Below are positions 1-28,500 of a stretch of DNA of 64,000 nucleotides, piece after piece. Source of the stretch: Anas platyrhynchos (lineage: Eukaryota; Chordata; Aves; Anseriformes; Anatidae); the NCBI RefSeq assembly GCF_047663525.1, contig NC_092590.1, positions 18,660,001 through 18,724,000 of the forward strand. The letters run 5' to 3'. Every line of letters starts with the position of its first letter. The first letter of the stretch is position 1. Under the pieces are notes generated by a model that ran no database searches, had not been told where the DNA came from, and saw only the letters and a program-made list of their open reading frames with translations. The position numbers were made by a program, and so were the translations under genes.

Positions 1-806
1 TATTTTAATAAATCCTTAAGCTAGAAATTGGTGGCAAGGTAAGTTTTATTTTTCTTTTCTCTGCAACTGTTTTGTCTTCAGTAGTTACTTGGTGAGGTGA
101 AATGTCCTTTCCATAGATCACTTTTTCTAAGTGAAATTCTCCTTTTTGGCACTGCAGTAACTGTGCAGGTGCAGAGTTCAGTGCATGTGTAAAATTAACC
201 ATGTTTCACTGTCTTGTTTCCAGCTATGAGCAAAGCTTAGTCTGTCGTACACGTGGAGCAGGGGTATTTACTCTAGGAGGGAAAGGAAGGATCATCACTT
301 TCCCTGGTGCTAGCAAGCATTTTTATTCTTGTTAAAATTATTTTCTACATGTTGCAGTTTTTCTACTAGCAGAACTTAAAATTAGTTTCAATTTTGCATC
401 TCTCACTGTTTTCTTCCTAGTAAACAGTCTGTTTTATCCTCTCTTTGCCTTCTAGATTCTGTTCATCTCTTCCCTTGGTCATCCAAATGTCTGTAAAATT
501 TACAAGCTAGTGGGGATTCTGTTGTGCATATGACATGTGAATGTGTTGTCTTTCTTTGGAAGCGCATTGTTTTAGAGTTAACTTTGCATGGTGGAGTAGT
601 TTGTTGCTCCTTTCAGGACTTTGATTCAAGTAGGTAGAGCCCCAAATTCTGCACAGGTCTGTAATCTGGACGAGCTCAGTGATGTGACAGAGTGTAGAAT
701 TTGATTCAAAATGGTGTCATGGGTTTTCATTTTGTAAGAGTTGATACTTGCAGTAAGCATGGAAATTTACCTAGGCTTTTGTTGTTGCTGTTTTGGAGTG
801 TTTGTT

Positions 807-836
807 TTCTTTCTTTCTTTCCTTCCTTCTTTCTTG
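807..836. repeat. CTTT/CCTT microsatellite
   Basis: An imperfect pyrimidine tetranucleotide run (TTCT then TTCC units) of about 30 bases. Confidence 0.8.
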
Positions 837-1689
837 TTGATGCAGAGGGACTTATACAAGTTTTCCTTTATCGGATTTTATGTGTTATTTTATCATGGGG
901 TAGTATTAAACAGATCAGCAGCCTGTGTTGCAAAAGGAAGTATGTTAGCCCATATCTGGGGAGGTGTACGTGGACTATGACCGTAGAAGTTTCTTCTGCC
1001 TTTCAACGCCAACTGGTGAACAGGGAATATGCATCAATATGTGTTTGTGGTCTTCTGCTGAGGCACCGAGCTTTATTGATCTGTGAGTTGCCTGTATCTA
1101 TGTGCAGCTCTTGAGTCTATGCCTTGTTCAGTGGTGTTTTTGGTGAGAAAGGAGTAGGCAGCCAGTTTTTTCACAGATGCGCTGTTTACCTCAGCTAGTT
1201 GTTTAATACAGCCTGTATTTGAGGTGATGCCACCATTGAACTTCATCGTGTCATTCGGGCTGCATCCTTATGGACTCCTACAGTGCAACTTTTCCTTGCA
1301 AACAGGGTTTTAGGTATGGGGTGGTTATATTTCACTGTGGGATGGATGAGGAAGGATCAGAGGTGCTGAGCGGTTGGGTTAGCTCTATTTCTTTCTCACT
1401 CAACCCACCCTTGAAGCAGGTATCATTCCTTTGGATTCTCTGGTTTATTGCTTTGCACGCCTTTGCTCAGGCTGTGGCCCTCAGAAGAATCTGTTGGTAA
1501 CAAAAAGTTTGCAGCTGCAGGAATTGCTTGGGAGAGACCTGTTAACCAGATCAGAGATGTAGGTAAGTGCTAATGCCTGTGCTTGCTCTCTGCAGGTGCT
1601 CCTAGGGTATGCTAACACAGACTACCCCTCTTGTACAGATGGCCAAAATTCACGTTTAAAGTAGAGCTGTCCAAACAACAAATGCTTGT

Positions 1690-1729
1690 ATTTTTGTTGT
1701 TGTTGTTGTTTTTTGCGTTTTTTTTTTTT
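1690..1729. repeat. TTG repeat plus poly-T
   Basis: About six TTG units followed by a T run interrupted by a short gcg, a simple low-complexity tract. Confidence 0.8.
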
Positions 1730-4125
1730 CTTCAGGGGAAAAGTTTTATTTTGTTTCTCCAGAAGTGATCTCAAATCCAAGATCATGTTTTATCAAAAGT
1801 TGAAACATCCAGCTTTCTTTGAGGCTGGTAGTATCAGGTTTTGAAGCTAGGCAGGTAGGCTGTGTTGACCTCTGCTGTGGAGGAGCAGCTGTCCGCACTA
1901 GCCATGCTTCAGAGTTTTTTCTTGGGCCTGGCTTGAATCTGCTCCTGTGGACTGAGCTCCTATTTAGTAGCCAGATTGTGTCCTCTGGTGTCTTTCATCT
2001 GAAAGGAGCCCGTGTCATGCTGTTTCTGACTGCTCTGCCAGGTGTACCAGAACACACTAAGTGGAGGTGATTGGGGATGTCTGTTTCTAAAGCAAGCTGC
2101 TGATACAGAATGGATCATTCCTATCATTGCTTCTCTGGGGAGCTAATACTTGGTGAAATCTTCAGGTATTTCTCTTTGAGAAAACATCTTTATGTGAAAA
2201 TCCATATAGAAATTATAAGTCTACACACAGAGTTTCTGAACTTGAAAATCTGTTTTTCCTGAAATGGGATTTTCCCTGTATAGGAGGTGACAAGTAAGAG
2301 CCTTACATGATAGAGATTCTGATTTTTTTCCTGTGCAATTGTCCATTTAAGTAGTTAATAATTTGAAAAGTTGTCGGAGTACCTGCATTATGAAAAAAAG
2401 ACTATAAAGCACCAGATGTATTTTGGCATAATTTGCAGTGATTTCAGGCCACTTTTGACACTGATATGCAATAATGTTGTTAGACTAAAACTAGAGTGGC
2501 TGGTATTTTGTTAAGGACATTGTAAATTATCTTCCTGTTGCATCATCCAGTTAATGTGAAGATGCCTTTATGCATTTCAGCATTCTGGGCAAGATAAAGA
2601 ATTTCAGCATTTCTTTTATCTAGAAACTTTCTGCGCTGATGTTTTGTTTAGCATGGATCATCCCCCTGAGCAAGCACCGTGCACAAGTACCTTATACAAC
2701 ACTGGACACGTTCCTTCAATTAGTCTTTCTGCAGATCTGTAGGCAAAAGGGCTGCAGGAGGTGAGAGAAGGGAAGGGCTTTTCCCTGCCCTGCTGAGAAG
2801 AAGTGCCTCTGCTGCCCTGACCCTTCAAAACCCTTTAAAATTTTGTGCTAGCACCAGACCTAATATCGTTAAAGACGATTTTTTCCTTCCTTTCCTTTTT
2901 CAGTTTTCTCCCTCTCTCCAGTTCTGGGGCAGAATAAAAATCTTTATAAATCTTATGTGATACAGCCTGGGACTACTGTGGTGGTTGTCCATGGAGTTTT
3001 ATTTTTCCAACATTTTTTACTTCCCTCAGAGGAAATGTGTCTGACAACAAAAGGCATTCTGATTGTCCTCAAAGTGAGAAGTTTCAGAATTTGACTTATT
3101 CTTGAAACAGGATCCTTTTGCTCTGAACAGAGTTTTCTGCAGCAGTGAGGTGAACAAAAGTCTGGCTGTCCTGTCCTTTTATACTGGCCAGGATCTGAGC
3201 AATTGATGGCATAATACACCCCCACACTCAAGCAGATCCATGAGGTGAAGAAAAGCAGTATTTATTTCACAAAGCTGATTATTTTCTTATGATAGCTAAT
3301 TGTTATTTTAGACTTATCTCCCCTCTAGCTGTGGAACCGCAAATAGATTTAAATACCATATATATGTTTGTCCCTCGTAATGAGAGTTATCCTTCAGAGA
3401 TGGTATATGCATAAATATATTTGCATATTCTGAGTGTTACTGAATCAACTTAATTACTTTAATGCTTCCAGATCAGTATAAAAAATCTTGATTTTTTGCT
3501 ATATTGCAAATGCCTCAAATATGCAGTCATGTAGTATTTTAGCACCTTTTACTTCGTCTGGGTGCTTCAGCTGTGCATGAGTAATGGGGGTGGTAGCATG
3601 AGGATTTGGAGATGTGGTCTGCTCTTAATGCTCAATCAAGCATATTTTACTGTACCATTTGAAATGAAGGTTCACATCAAAGAGCCATATTGCTAAAAGT
3701 ATAGGAGTCTAAAATTAGGTATATGAAATATTGTGTGAGTACCTCAATGCCTGGTTTATATATCTACTGTACAATTACAGTACCTAGATATGTAATCTCT
3801 GATATTTTTATCCAATTGGCAAAGGTGCTGGAATTATTCCTGTTCATATAGCTGAAATTTTAAACAGCAAGACAGAAGTCCTCATCTCAGACTGTCTAGA
3901 AGACAATAAAGTAGTTTGAGGAATGTGGTAGTAGAAGATGTACTTGGGCACAAGACAGGACATCTGCTTGTTGATCTTAATAAGTGTTAATATATTTAAT
4001 TATAGACTCAGCACTGTGGGGCATGTTGCAGCAGTTTTGATTCTGATCGAATGCTTTCCTGCATCTCTCGCATGGTTTTGATGATACTGGGCCAGTCGGC
4101 AGCATTCTAGTACTGGTTGGAAAAC

Positions 4126-18882
<14,757 letters not shown>

Positions 18883-20588
18883 TGAGAATTCGGAGGGGAT
18901 TGCCACGTCCAATGCCTTGTCTGCAAAGCCAGGACTCCTTCCTACCTAACTGCAGAGCATGCTTGCAGCTGCAAAACGGGGAAAGGGAAAGCAGGGACCT
19001 GTAGCACTACTGCAAAAGCTGAAAATAGGGACCACCCCAACCAACAGCTGTACTCTGTTTTGGGAAGGTAAAAGTACAATAGATAAAATGTACTTCAGTT
19101 ACACCACATTTAAAGAAGAGCTCCGTTCCAAGTAGAAATCCTTGCTCCAAGGGAGCTATAATTTAATTTCTTTTGTCAATGCATGTGATGAAATCTTAAA
19201 GGTCTATTCCAGTTCAGTAAAATGGAATTAAAGGCATTTCTTGGGGGCCGTGTTTTAACCACATAGCAACTGCTACTGCAGTCTTCCGTTTATGAAACAT
19301 TTCTTCTCAGTTGGCTGGTCCTGGGCCTTTTCAGCTGTGCTAGCAGCACTGCTGTTTCTGTGATGATACCCCTCTCCCCTGTTGCTCCTTTGCTTCATTA
19401 AGTTTGCAGCCACTACATATGTTCAGTTTATTTTTCAAAGTGTTGCTCAACTATCTTGAGCATGCAAAAGAGTCTCTCACATGGAGGGGAGGGGTCTTAA
19501 GAAATCTGCTGAAGCTATCGTTTTTGTCAAGGGTCATAGGAATGGACAAGGTAGCTCCCAGCTGCAGTGATTCTGTTGCAGGCTCAAGATTAGTTTACAT
19601 TCAAAGCACGATACAAATGCAGCATAAAAAGCATGGGGGAAATTTTTAAATGAAGTGTTTGCAAAGAAAAAAACATCCTCTCTCATATCTACAGCATCGT
19701 CATTCTAGTTGTTTTTCCAGTGCATGCAGCTCTAAGATCTAAGGGATGTGACACTGTTTTAGTTTGGGGACTGAGGCTACTCAGGAACTCTGTGGCAGCT
19801 GGCTGGGTAGCCTGTTATATGCAGTGCCTAGAGGAAAGTGAAGTGCATTAACCTGGACTTGTTGGCAGCTTCGCGGCTTTACTGACAGAGCTGAAAAGGA
19901 GCCAACACCATGCACAAGTTATTACAAAGTCAGACTGAATTTATTACTCTCCAGAAATTAAAAAAAAAAAAAGGAAGACATCATCTACACATCTTGTTGT
20001 TAGTTGAGGGACAGAAAAGCTTCTCAGAATTCACATATGTAAACAGTCCAAAGGAAAGACAGACACTGGAAAAGTCAAATTCCTGCAGATTGCCCCAGAA
20101 AACTACCAGTATTGTGAAGACCAACAATAGTTACAGCAGCATACATATCTGTAATGATTTAGATTAGCTGTTTACATAATGCTGTTACTTGTTTTGACAA
20201 AACCATGGAAGCAGGCTAAGCTTTCCACAAACCAAGTCACAAGTAGAACAATGCCCTCACCACTGTATTTTCTAAGACAATACTGTTGTAAAAAAAAAAA
20301 AAAAAGGAAAAATGTACAATAGTACATATAGTTTTATAGTAGAACAGTATCTGAACAGATTCAGTTTTCCTTCTTTTATTAAAGCATATACAGCTTTATA
20401 AAATATAAACCTTCCAAAGGTCAAGTTCAAAAGCTTAGAAGAGGCTTTGCTAATTCTAATGATAACAGAAGACATACCATTACTCCTAGAAGATACACAT
20501 TTTATTTTACCTCGCCAGTTTTAGCCTTGGAAGGTGAACCATGAACTTGAATAATATGTTCTGTGCGAGCGCAGCAGCGAGTGACCCG
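18883..20588. other. Convergent 3' UTRs of PPEF2 and NUP54
   Basis: The two stop codons face each other across 1.7 kb. A possible PPEF2 poly(A) signal is ATTAAA at 19227-19232, with a G/T-rich stretch just after. For NUP54 (- strand), AATAAA occurs as its complement at 20501-20506 and at 19940-19945. The latter is followed on the minus strand by a GT-rich element and is the better full-length candidate. A-runs lie at 19959-19971 and 20290-20305. No other gene is seen. Confidence 0.6.
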
Positions 20589-23500
20589 TCAACTGAAGAC
20601 TCCTCCTCTGATGGGAATGCTCTCGTTCAGCCCATGTTCTATTAGTTTGATGTCCTCCAGGTCATCCTTTATAATGCTAATTAAGTGACTAAGACCTTCC
20701 TGCTGCTGCTTCAGATGCTGCAGGTATTTTCAAAAAACAACATGAGTGTACTTTAACTTCATAGATTTTAAGTAACATTTCTCAAAGCAGTCACAGCTGG
20801 TGGCCTTGGCAAATTGAAAAGTCCAGCTTTCTTGGTAAAAAGAAAAAGTAGCATTTTCTGCACTAATACATAATTGCATACCATAACTGTATATAAACTT
20901 GAGGCACCATCACTGAGAACTGTAAAAAGGACTACCCTCAAACAAAAGCCATATAAAATTCTCAATACATCTCCCAAATTAGTGCCCATCACGCTTATAT
21001 GACCAAGTTGTGACAGTCTACTGGGTAGTACTTACTTGCTTGATTTCCCTTAAGAGGTCTGCATCTATGTAATAGCGCTCTTCAGCCCTCACTGCTCCAA
21101 AGTGGTTTTGCATCCTGATTTGGGACATAAGCTCATTCAGTCTGCCCTGGGAAGAGAGAGGAGAAGAGAGAGGTTTAAATTAAACAACTCATTTACATCT
21201 GTCAGAGCTCCAGCACACATCACTCCAAATCACCAAGGCAGGAAGAATTACTGATTATGCTAGTTTTGGCTCAATTTTTTTTTTTTTTTTTCTTGTGGAA
21301 GGCATGCAAGGAGCAAGCAACACTAATACTTTTAACTCAAAAATACTTAGACCTATCAGACATGCAGCAGAAAACATGACGCTGCAACCTAGTAACACTG
21401 CTGGACTTCTCTTCTGAAAGCTTTCCACAAGAAATACATATGCGTGCTTTGGAAAATTTACATTGTTTTGTGAGGAGAAAATATGGGTTGTTAAAGTTCT
21501 GAGCCAAGTTCTATCAACTACTCACCTTGAACTGTGTAGGTGCATTAAGTTCACACTGAATAGTATCTAACTGTACACGAAGCTGCTCTTCATCTGCTTG
21601 AATGGCATAACCACTTTTCCTTTGGATCTCCTGCTTTATTAACACCTGCAAAAGAAGCCTTTGAGGTTCATTAGAGAAGACTTTGCTCCTCTCTTTCTCC
21701 ACCAGCCCAGTCAAATCTCTTTTTGCCCTTCCTCTGAAAACTGTTTCATAAGATTTGTTCTGTCATTCATTTTGCTGCTCTGAGTCTCCAGGGCAATCCC
21801 ACATCTTCTGGGTAAGTGAGAAAGTCTCCAAAGCAGAGAGACATGCGTTTGAAGCTTTCCCTGACAGCCCTGCATTTTAATTCAATGAATACCTTTAGAT
21901 GAAGTCAGAATTTCATTTTCAACACTAGCTGTGCACACAACTGCAGAGGTCATACTGGGGATTCCATCCCCTTTCAGTTTGATTTCTGGCACCAGCCTGC
22001 ACATCAGAATGAGTTACTTTGAATATCTGTGTTACCTGTAAGGTTCTGTGAGATAGCGCCATCAGTTTCCTTTTGTACTGTGCAATTTTTGCCATAGTGG
22101 TTGTCTGGTTTTTCTGTAGCTCACTGATATCTTCTGATATTATCTGCAGATGACATGAATAAGTTGGAAGTCATTAAAGTGTCTGATAACAAAGCACATT
22201 TGTTCTCATTTGAAACCATGAGTTTCAAAAGAGTACTCAGTCCAGCAACCTAAGATCCTTGCAAAAGATGATTTCAAAAAAACTTTTTGCTGGACCTTTA
22301 CAGTTTTGGTCACTGTTTATTTTTATATGCAGGTGGGACTTCCAGAAGGCATAATGTGTGCCCAAATTAGAGTCCATGTCAATGCAACTTAATACAGCTG
22401 TTTGATTTAGCCTGTAACAACATACTAAACTTGAGCCTAAAAAAAAAAAACAACAACAACAAACAAACAAAAACAAAACAAAACACACTAGTCAGATTTT
22501 GGGCCAAAAGATATTAATAAATATAGTAAGGAATTAGAAGAAAAAAAGAGACACAGCCCCATGCACAAGGCTCCACCACCAGTTTTGAGCACACAGAAGA
22601 GAGGCTCATATAATAGCACCTCCTTCATCAGCAGCAAGCAATCACAATAAAGATGAGAAACCTTACATCTAATCGAGTTTGATGCTGTTTGGTCATCTGA
22701 TCTTGGACCTTCAATCTTCTCAACAGTTCTTTGAAACCCACCATTGGTACAGGAATAAGCCTACAAGAATAGAAATATTTCTTACAAAATGTTTTTTTTT
22801 GTATGAGACATGTAGCACTGATTAATAATTACAAATATAATCTAATGGTGATCTAAGTGATCTTGGCTTTTGATAAATCAAGATATGTTTTGGTAAGTTC
22901 TAGAATCCTCTCTATTCCTAATAACCTTCTCCTTTTTCAGAAGGAAATCAGCTTAAGCTGCCTGTAACCACTGGAAGGCACAAGAGTACAATTTCAGCTT
23001 CAGGGATAAAGAGGAAAAAAAAAACACATAATGATTGCAAAAAAAAAAAAAAGAAAGAAAAAAAGTCAAAAAAGTCACAATAGCTAGGCCATAAAATAGA
23101 GAGCACTGCAAATCCAAGTAACAAAAGTTAGGCTCTTCATCCTGACTTCTCTTAAGCACCTAAATGGGTAAAGGGATTAGGGAGGTATGTCTAGTTAACC
23201 TTATTGCTTTATATTATATCAGCACTGGACAAAGTTATTCTCTACTGAGTTTCTTACCCGTTACCTGAAGGTTACTACTCAATATTCTGCTTTTTCTCCC
23301 CTCTTTCCAAGTGTTTTTGTAACAGTAGGACAAACTATTACACTTACTTGTCAGGATCTGGATTATCAACTTTGGCTTGTTCCCATATAATAGGATCAAC
23401 ACCTTAAAAAGAAAAAAAAAAAGTATGGACAAATCTGAATAGCTAATACATCTTGCAGCTGTAGCAGGAAAAACACCAGGAAATACAGAAACCACATAAA

Positions 23501-25507
23501 CTGTGCTTAATGACTGTTGTACAAATATCAGGTTAATTAAACAAGGGTAGTTCTTAAAATCTCAGTCCTGGGCTATGACAAAAAGCCCAGTCCAGATGAC
23601 AGTTGTGACTTGTATTGGTTTGAAATGGCAGGGAAGGAACAACCAACAGATTATCAAATCAGATAATACATGCTTAAAGAAGAAAAATTCCTTATTGCTT
23701 CCACTGCATGCTACACTTCAGCCATCATTCCCCTTCAAGTTGTTTATTTTATGCAACAAATAAAATAAAATCAGTAATTAAGCAATCTGAGGACCAAACC
23801 AGTTTCCAAGGTGATCACAGTAGGAATTATCATGGCTCCTAGCAGGATGCATCTGAGGATTTCATCTGTTTACAGGACAGTTGTGTGTTTTGCCATGAAC
23901 CACTTCATCATGTAAACACACTAAAAGCAATCTAATTGTACTAGTAATTCAACATCATGATTATTACATTCTCCAAACCTCACTGCAAACCACATCAGTG
24001 TATAAAACGCACATCCAAGAAAAATGCACATGCTGGAGAAAAAAAAGCAATACATATAAGGAGGTCTTTCTGACCAGAGACAGACATGTCCAGCACAGAC
24101 AGCAAACATGGCACAAACAGCAAACTAGAACCAAGCTGTTTACTTGCTACCTGTAACCACGTAATGTATGGATACAGGCTAACAGATTATCTCCCCAAAA
24201 AAACTAGGAAGCAGATAAAGGACATGATTATTCTGTGATTCTGATATGTAGCTTTTTTTTTCTCCATCAGACAAATACAAGTGATTGATGATAGCAAAAT
24301 CACACAGTCCACTGCTGTGGATAAATTACTGATACTTACTGATAAATCAAGTTTTTGCACAACTATCTTAATAGATTATGTTGTGCTTCAGTGGGCAAAC
24401 TGGCTGTAAGTAAAAACATGTCATCGCATCAGAATGCCTTGGAACCACCTGCAGTTTCCAGTGGACCAACACCTGCATTTTTCCTAGAGAACTTAAAAAC
24501 CACCCAGCAGAGCCCCAGTCGTGCCCCCGCGCAGCCCCAGACCACATACCAGCAGGTGGATTCTGAAGGAGCTGTTTGACTTGGGCCGGGGAAAGCTCTG
24601 TTCTGGCCATGGAGAGACTGACTCCCAGCTGCTGCAGGGACGATTTTATGTTGGCTTGTTCAAAGTGGGCATACAGGGTTGTTGCTGGAACTCTCCTCGA
24701 GGTGCCGTTGGGTGAACGCTCAACAACGTAAATGATCACTTCTGTCCTGAGCAAGACAAACATGTACTGTGAGACAAAGCACCAGTGTGCAGAGACTAAC
24801 GCAATGAAGAACAAATCTAAATCAAAGTTACTGCTTCTCCCAGCTGACTGAACTTACTTCAGTTGAGATATAAAGTTAGGCCACAAAAGCACAGTGCCCC
24901 CTGGTTTTAACAACCATACTAGGTACTGATACTAGTACTGCATTAGGAATAACCTAAAAGCTTTGGTCTTTTTTAAAAAAAAATTAATAAACTGCAGTAA
25001 AGTAACAAGTAGAAATGTCAGCGTCATCTCCAATTTTTGCTGCTAAGCAGGGTCTGGAGAAGCCTGTTTCCCAAACAGAGCTGAGGTCTTCAGCTGCGCA
25101 CTCCACCAAAAACAATAACATATACAGGAAAGATACTGGTCTTAATGCCTTAAGAAAAAGCAAGAAGAAACGAGAGACATTCAACTCCAGATGAACAGAT
25201 TTACAGTCAAGTTGAGTGGAAGATATATCCACCACCATTTACTGAGCAGACTAGGTGCCAACCCTTTTTATAACATGCAACCCTGAAGAAAAAAGCAAAA
25301 TTGTGTCAAGTTCACATACTGGTCATCTGGCATCGTTTTAACACCTTCTATGTTGACAGTGAGGGTCTGGTTTCCTCCCAGAATTTTGTGCAGTGATTCT
25401 ACGAGCTGCTGCTGCTGGCTTCGAATATCTGTTTCTTTTCTATTAAAGACCAAGACAACAAGGCCATCTTCATCTTTGTTGTTGGGCATTAAACTGTAAC
25501 CCACAGC
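20589..25507 (-). CDS. NUP54: NUP54 conserved C-terminal exons
   Basis: Eight exons: 25507-25320, 24746-24550, 23402-23348, 22760-22667, 22143-22036, 21645-21526, 21146-21036 and 20717-20589. They encode the alpha/beta region (IYVVERSPNGTSRRVPATTL) and long amphipathic helices (QMTKQHQTRLD, RTLQVLIKQEIQ, DADLLREIKQHLKQQQEG) that form the heterotrimeric coiled coil with NUP62 and NUP58 and contact NUP93. Identity to human is very high, so these are functional exons. Confidence 0.95.
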
Positions 25508-28500
25508 CTGAAGAAGAGCAAACAAAAAGACAGGGATACATTACTCAGCAAAAAGCGTATCTATGTGGCATGAAGGGGGGACTAAACCAAGATAAACCCC
25601 TCAACTTTTGAGCAGCTGGTTCAAAATATCTCACAACATATTTAGAGATGCAGAAACAAAATCAATCCCACTTTAAAACTACACTCACAGGGCCACCAGT
25701 AGAGTAGCTTTTGAAACAATTCTGAATTTTCACAAAAATAGTTCTTAAAGGTCCATTCCCCATCTTCAAACAATCAGAACTATGGATGAGCAGATGGCAA
25801 CTTTGCCAAATATTTGTGGTATTTCAGAGCTGCTATTAATAAAAATATTTTAAAAACTTAAAACGTTTTCTAAGTTGCAAAAGGAACCATGGAACCAGAA
25901 TCCAATACAGAAAGATTGCTAGAGACTTACTGAAGGGTTTTACAATATTAAATTTTCAAGTATCTCAATAAAAACAGTTACTGACATAACCCAATTGAAA
26001 GATAAGCCAACCACAAATATATCTGGATTTCTTCATATTTCTAATCCTGTATATATAGACAGTGTGTCCAAGAGTACAAGACAAAACACTGACATGAAAT
26101 ATTTTTACTAGCGAAGACATATCACGTAAGGTTCCTGCAATTTGGGACAGCCAATTTTCCTCACAGTAAGTGTGATGTTTGTACAATTGCTTATAAAACT
26201 TAATGTTGTCTTTATCCTTGCTGTGATAAAGCTGTAGTAAGGTTAGATGTTTTCATCCAGCATCATGATCCAGTCTAGGAACACTTTCTGCTATCTGTGC
26301 TAAGCAGCAGTGTATTTTCTGAATTGCAAAACAAAACAAAACAAAAAAAAAACCACCAAACCTCTGTTGGCTTCAAAATTAACTCCGCATCTTGTATGAA
26401 ATATTTAAGCTGATTACTCATTATAAGCAAAAGCAGAACGAGCAGTTTTCACCTCATCTTGCCCACATGAAAGAAAAAGTAGGGAGGCACCACCATGCCC
26501 AGCCTGACCTGAATCCTCAAGTCTAAAACTCAGCAAGAAAGTCAGCAGGTGCAAGATTTGCAGAGGATGAAGACGTACGTGTTCTTTGTTAACATGGTAA
26601 GCAAGAGCTGGTACTGCTGACAATGCCATATAGAGAATAGAGCCAGCTTTAGCACTTGCAAGGATAAAGGTAGAAGAAATCTTTGAAAATCAATATATTT
26701 CCAACGGCCAGCTTCACAAAGAGTTTTTCTAAAGTATGCGAACCAATGAAGAAAGACTGTGAAGTTCCTATTCCACATACTGAAAGTTTCTCTCAGGTAT
26801 GAAGGATTATTTCAGGTAGTTTCTGTGCACTGACCTTAATGCTCTCAAAGAAGAGGCAAATTGCACAATCACAAAATGTTTCATGATGCACATATATGCA
26901 CCCATTAACTAGTATCTCAGCAATACACAGATTTCTAGTATCTATATGTTAGAGCGCAGCAGACAGAACACACGCAGCCGACTCAATATGAGTGGTAAAG
27001 CATAGTTCATCTTTATTGCCTGGATAGCCTACTTTTATAGTGAACTTAACAGGGGTGGACAGTGTTTCACACAAGATCATTGGTCAAAAGCACTCAGACA
27101 ACTACATGAAAACAACCCCCTTGTGATTAGCAGTCACGTAGACCTTGTCCTTGAAGCCAGCTGCTGGTAACAATATTTTTCTGAATTCCTCAATTGGATG
27201 ACGTGGGAATCATTGTCGTGGGAGCTTCTCATAGTTACCCTGGTAGCTTGGTTTGCTCAGCTACAGCAGGCCATGAGATTTTCTAAGGCCTACTCCTGGT
27301 TGCTTAAAGCAAGCTCAGATCGAACAATTGTTCCAGGGACTCATGTCCACGCCCTTTGTGCCAATTCCCAACATCTATACACCTTCAAAGCTTCTATTAA
27401 TATTTATCAAATTGTTTACATTACCCGGAAAAATAAAGCTTCAGATTTGATTTTGTTACTATTGAGAGTAATTTAACATTCACGAGACATTTAAGACACA
27501 CAACTAGCAAAGAGAGTAGCTGCCTCAGAACTGTGTGTGTAGGTAACGAATTCATACCTTAAATCTGCAAAATGGGTTTTCCTGTGTGAACTCCACTGGA
27601 GCAATGTTATTGTTGAAGTACCCTTTGCCTGTTCCCCAGAAGGCCTGTAGCTGGTTCCATTTTGCCAAAATGGCATCTCTCTCATCTCCTAAGAGCGTCG
27701 GCGCCGAGAGGGCACTGGCTGTATTGATGAGCTGGTTTGATTGGGCAGGTGTCTGAGTAGGCTGGCTGAACAAGCCGCTTCCCAGTGCTACATCAGATGA
27801 AGTAAAAAATTAACTCCTTTACCAACAAACAGACTTGCTTGCTAATGCATACCATCTGCATATCATTATTATCTCTTTTTCACTCATTTTAGAAGCAAAA
27901 TAAATGCAAAGAATAAATAAATATCAGGTAACACTTTTTGAAAGTGTCTCTTTACATCCGATCTTTATCAGCAAAAGAAGTCCTTGAAGGCTGAGTTGAA
28001 GAAAAGAATTACTCTTTTTTGCTTAAATGGGACATCTGTATTCACTCATGACATGATCTGGTACCTCAATATCCTAATGTCAATCTTGGTTATAATACAT
28101 TATAATTATAAATTATAATAAATTATAATTATAATAAATTAAGTGGACTCGGAGCCTGTAGTTGTTCATGATCCAACGTACGGTTAAACTAAATTGAACG
28201 CCGTTTCCCTCCTGTTTCTAACAAGGCTATGGCTGCCAACAATGATTCTGTAACTGCTAAACCAAAGTGTCAAATACTGTCACTCAAGGGCAAAGTTCGG
28301 AAACTTGCTTGACCTCTTATTTAAAAAAAAGGCAAGGGCTGAAAATGTAGGCATTCCAAAAACCAAATTTCTGACATGTCTCCATTTAGCCAAAGACTGT
28401 AACAGGCTCCTTCTGTGATGTACTTCAGCCCCATCACTCAAGCACCAGTGTCAGTCTTACCCTGTCCTCAGCAGCCGAAGCATAAGCCAAGAGAAAGCCA

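Larger units (their letters stand above)
1..4125. other. Upstream region, no recognised gene
   Basis: This is 4.1 kb of AT-rich DNA before the first PPEF2 coding exon. The open frames are short, and none resembles a protein family or is bounded by a convincing exon set. It probably contains the PPEF2 promoter and possibly a 5' untranslated exon. A plausible acceptor (cattctag, ending at 4110) lies 16 bases before the start codon, which would suit a leader spliced from further upstream, but no leader exon can be defined by eye. The only clear structure is low-complexity DNA, listed separately. Confidence 0.6.

Noticed and set aside
26947-27373. Full or partial provirus around the LTR
   Set aside because: Unique NUP54 intron sequence abuts both target duplications. 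There is no primer-binding site, coding region or second LTR.
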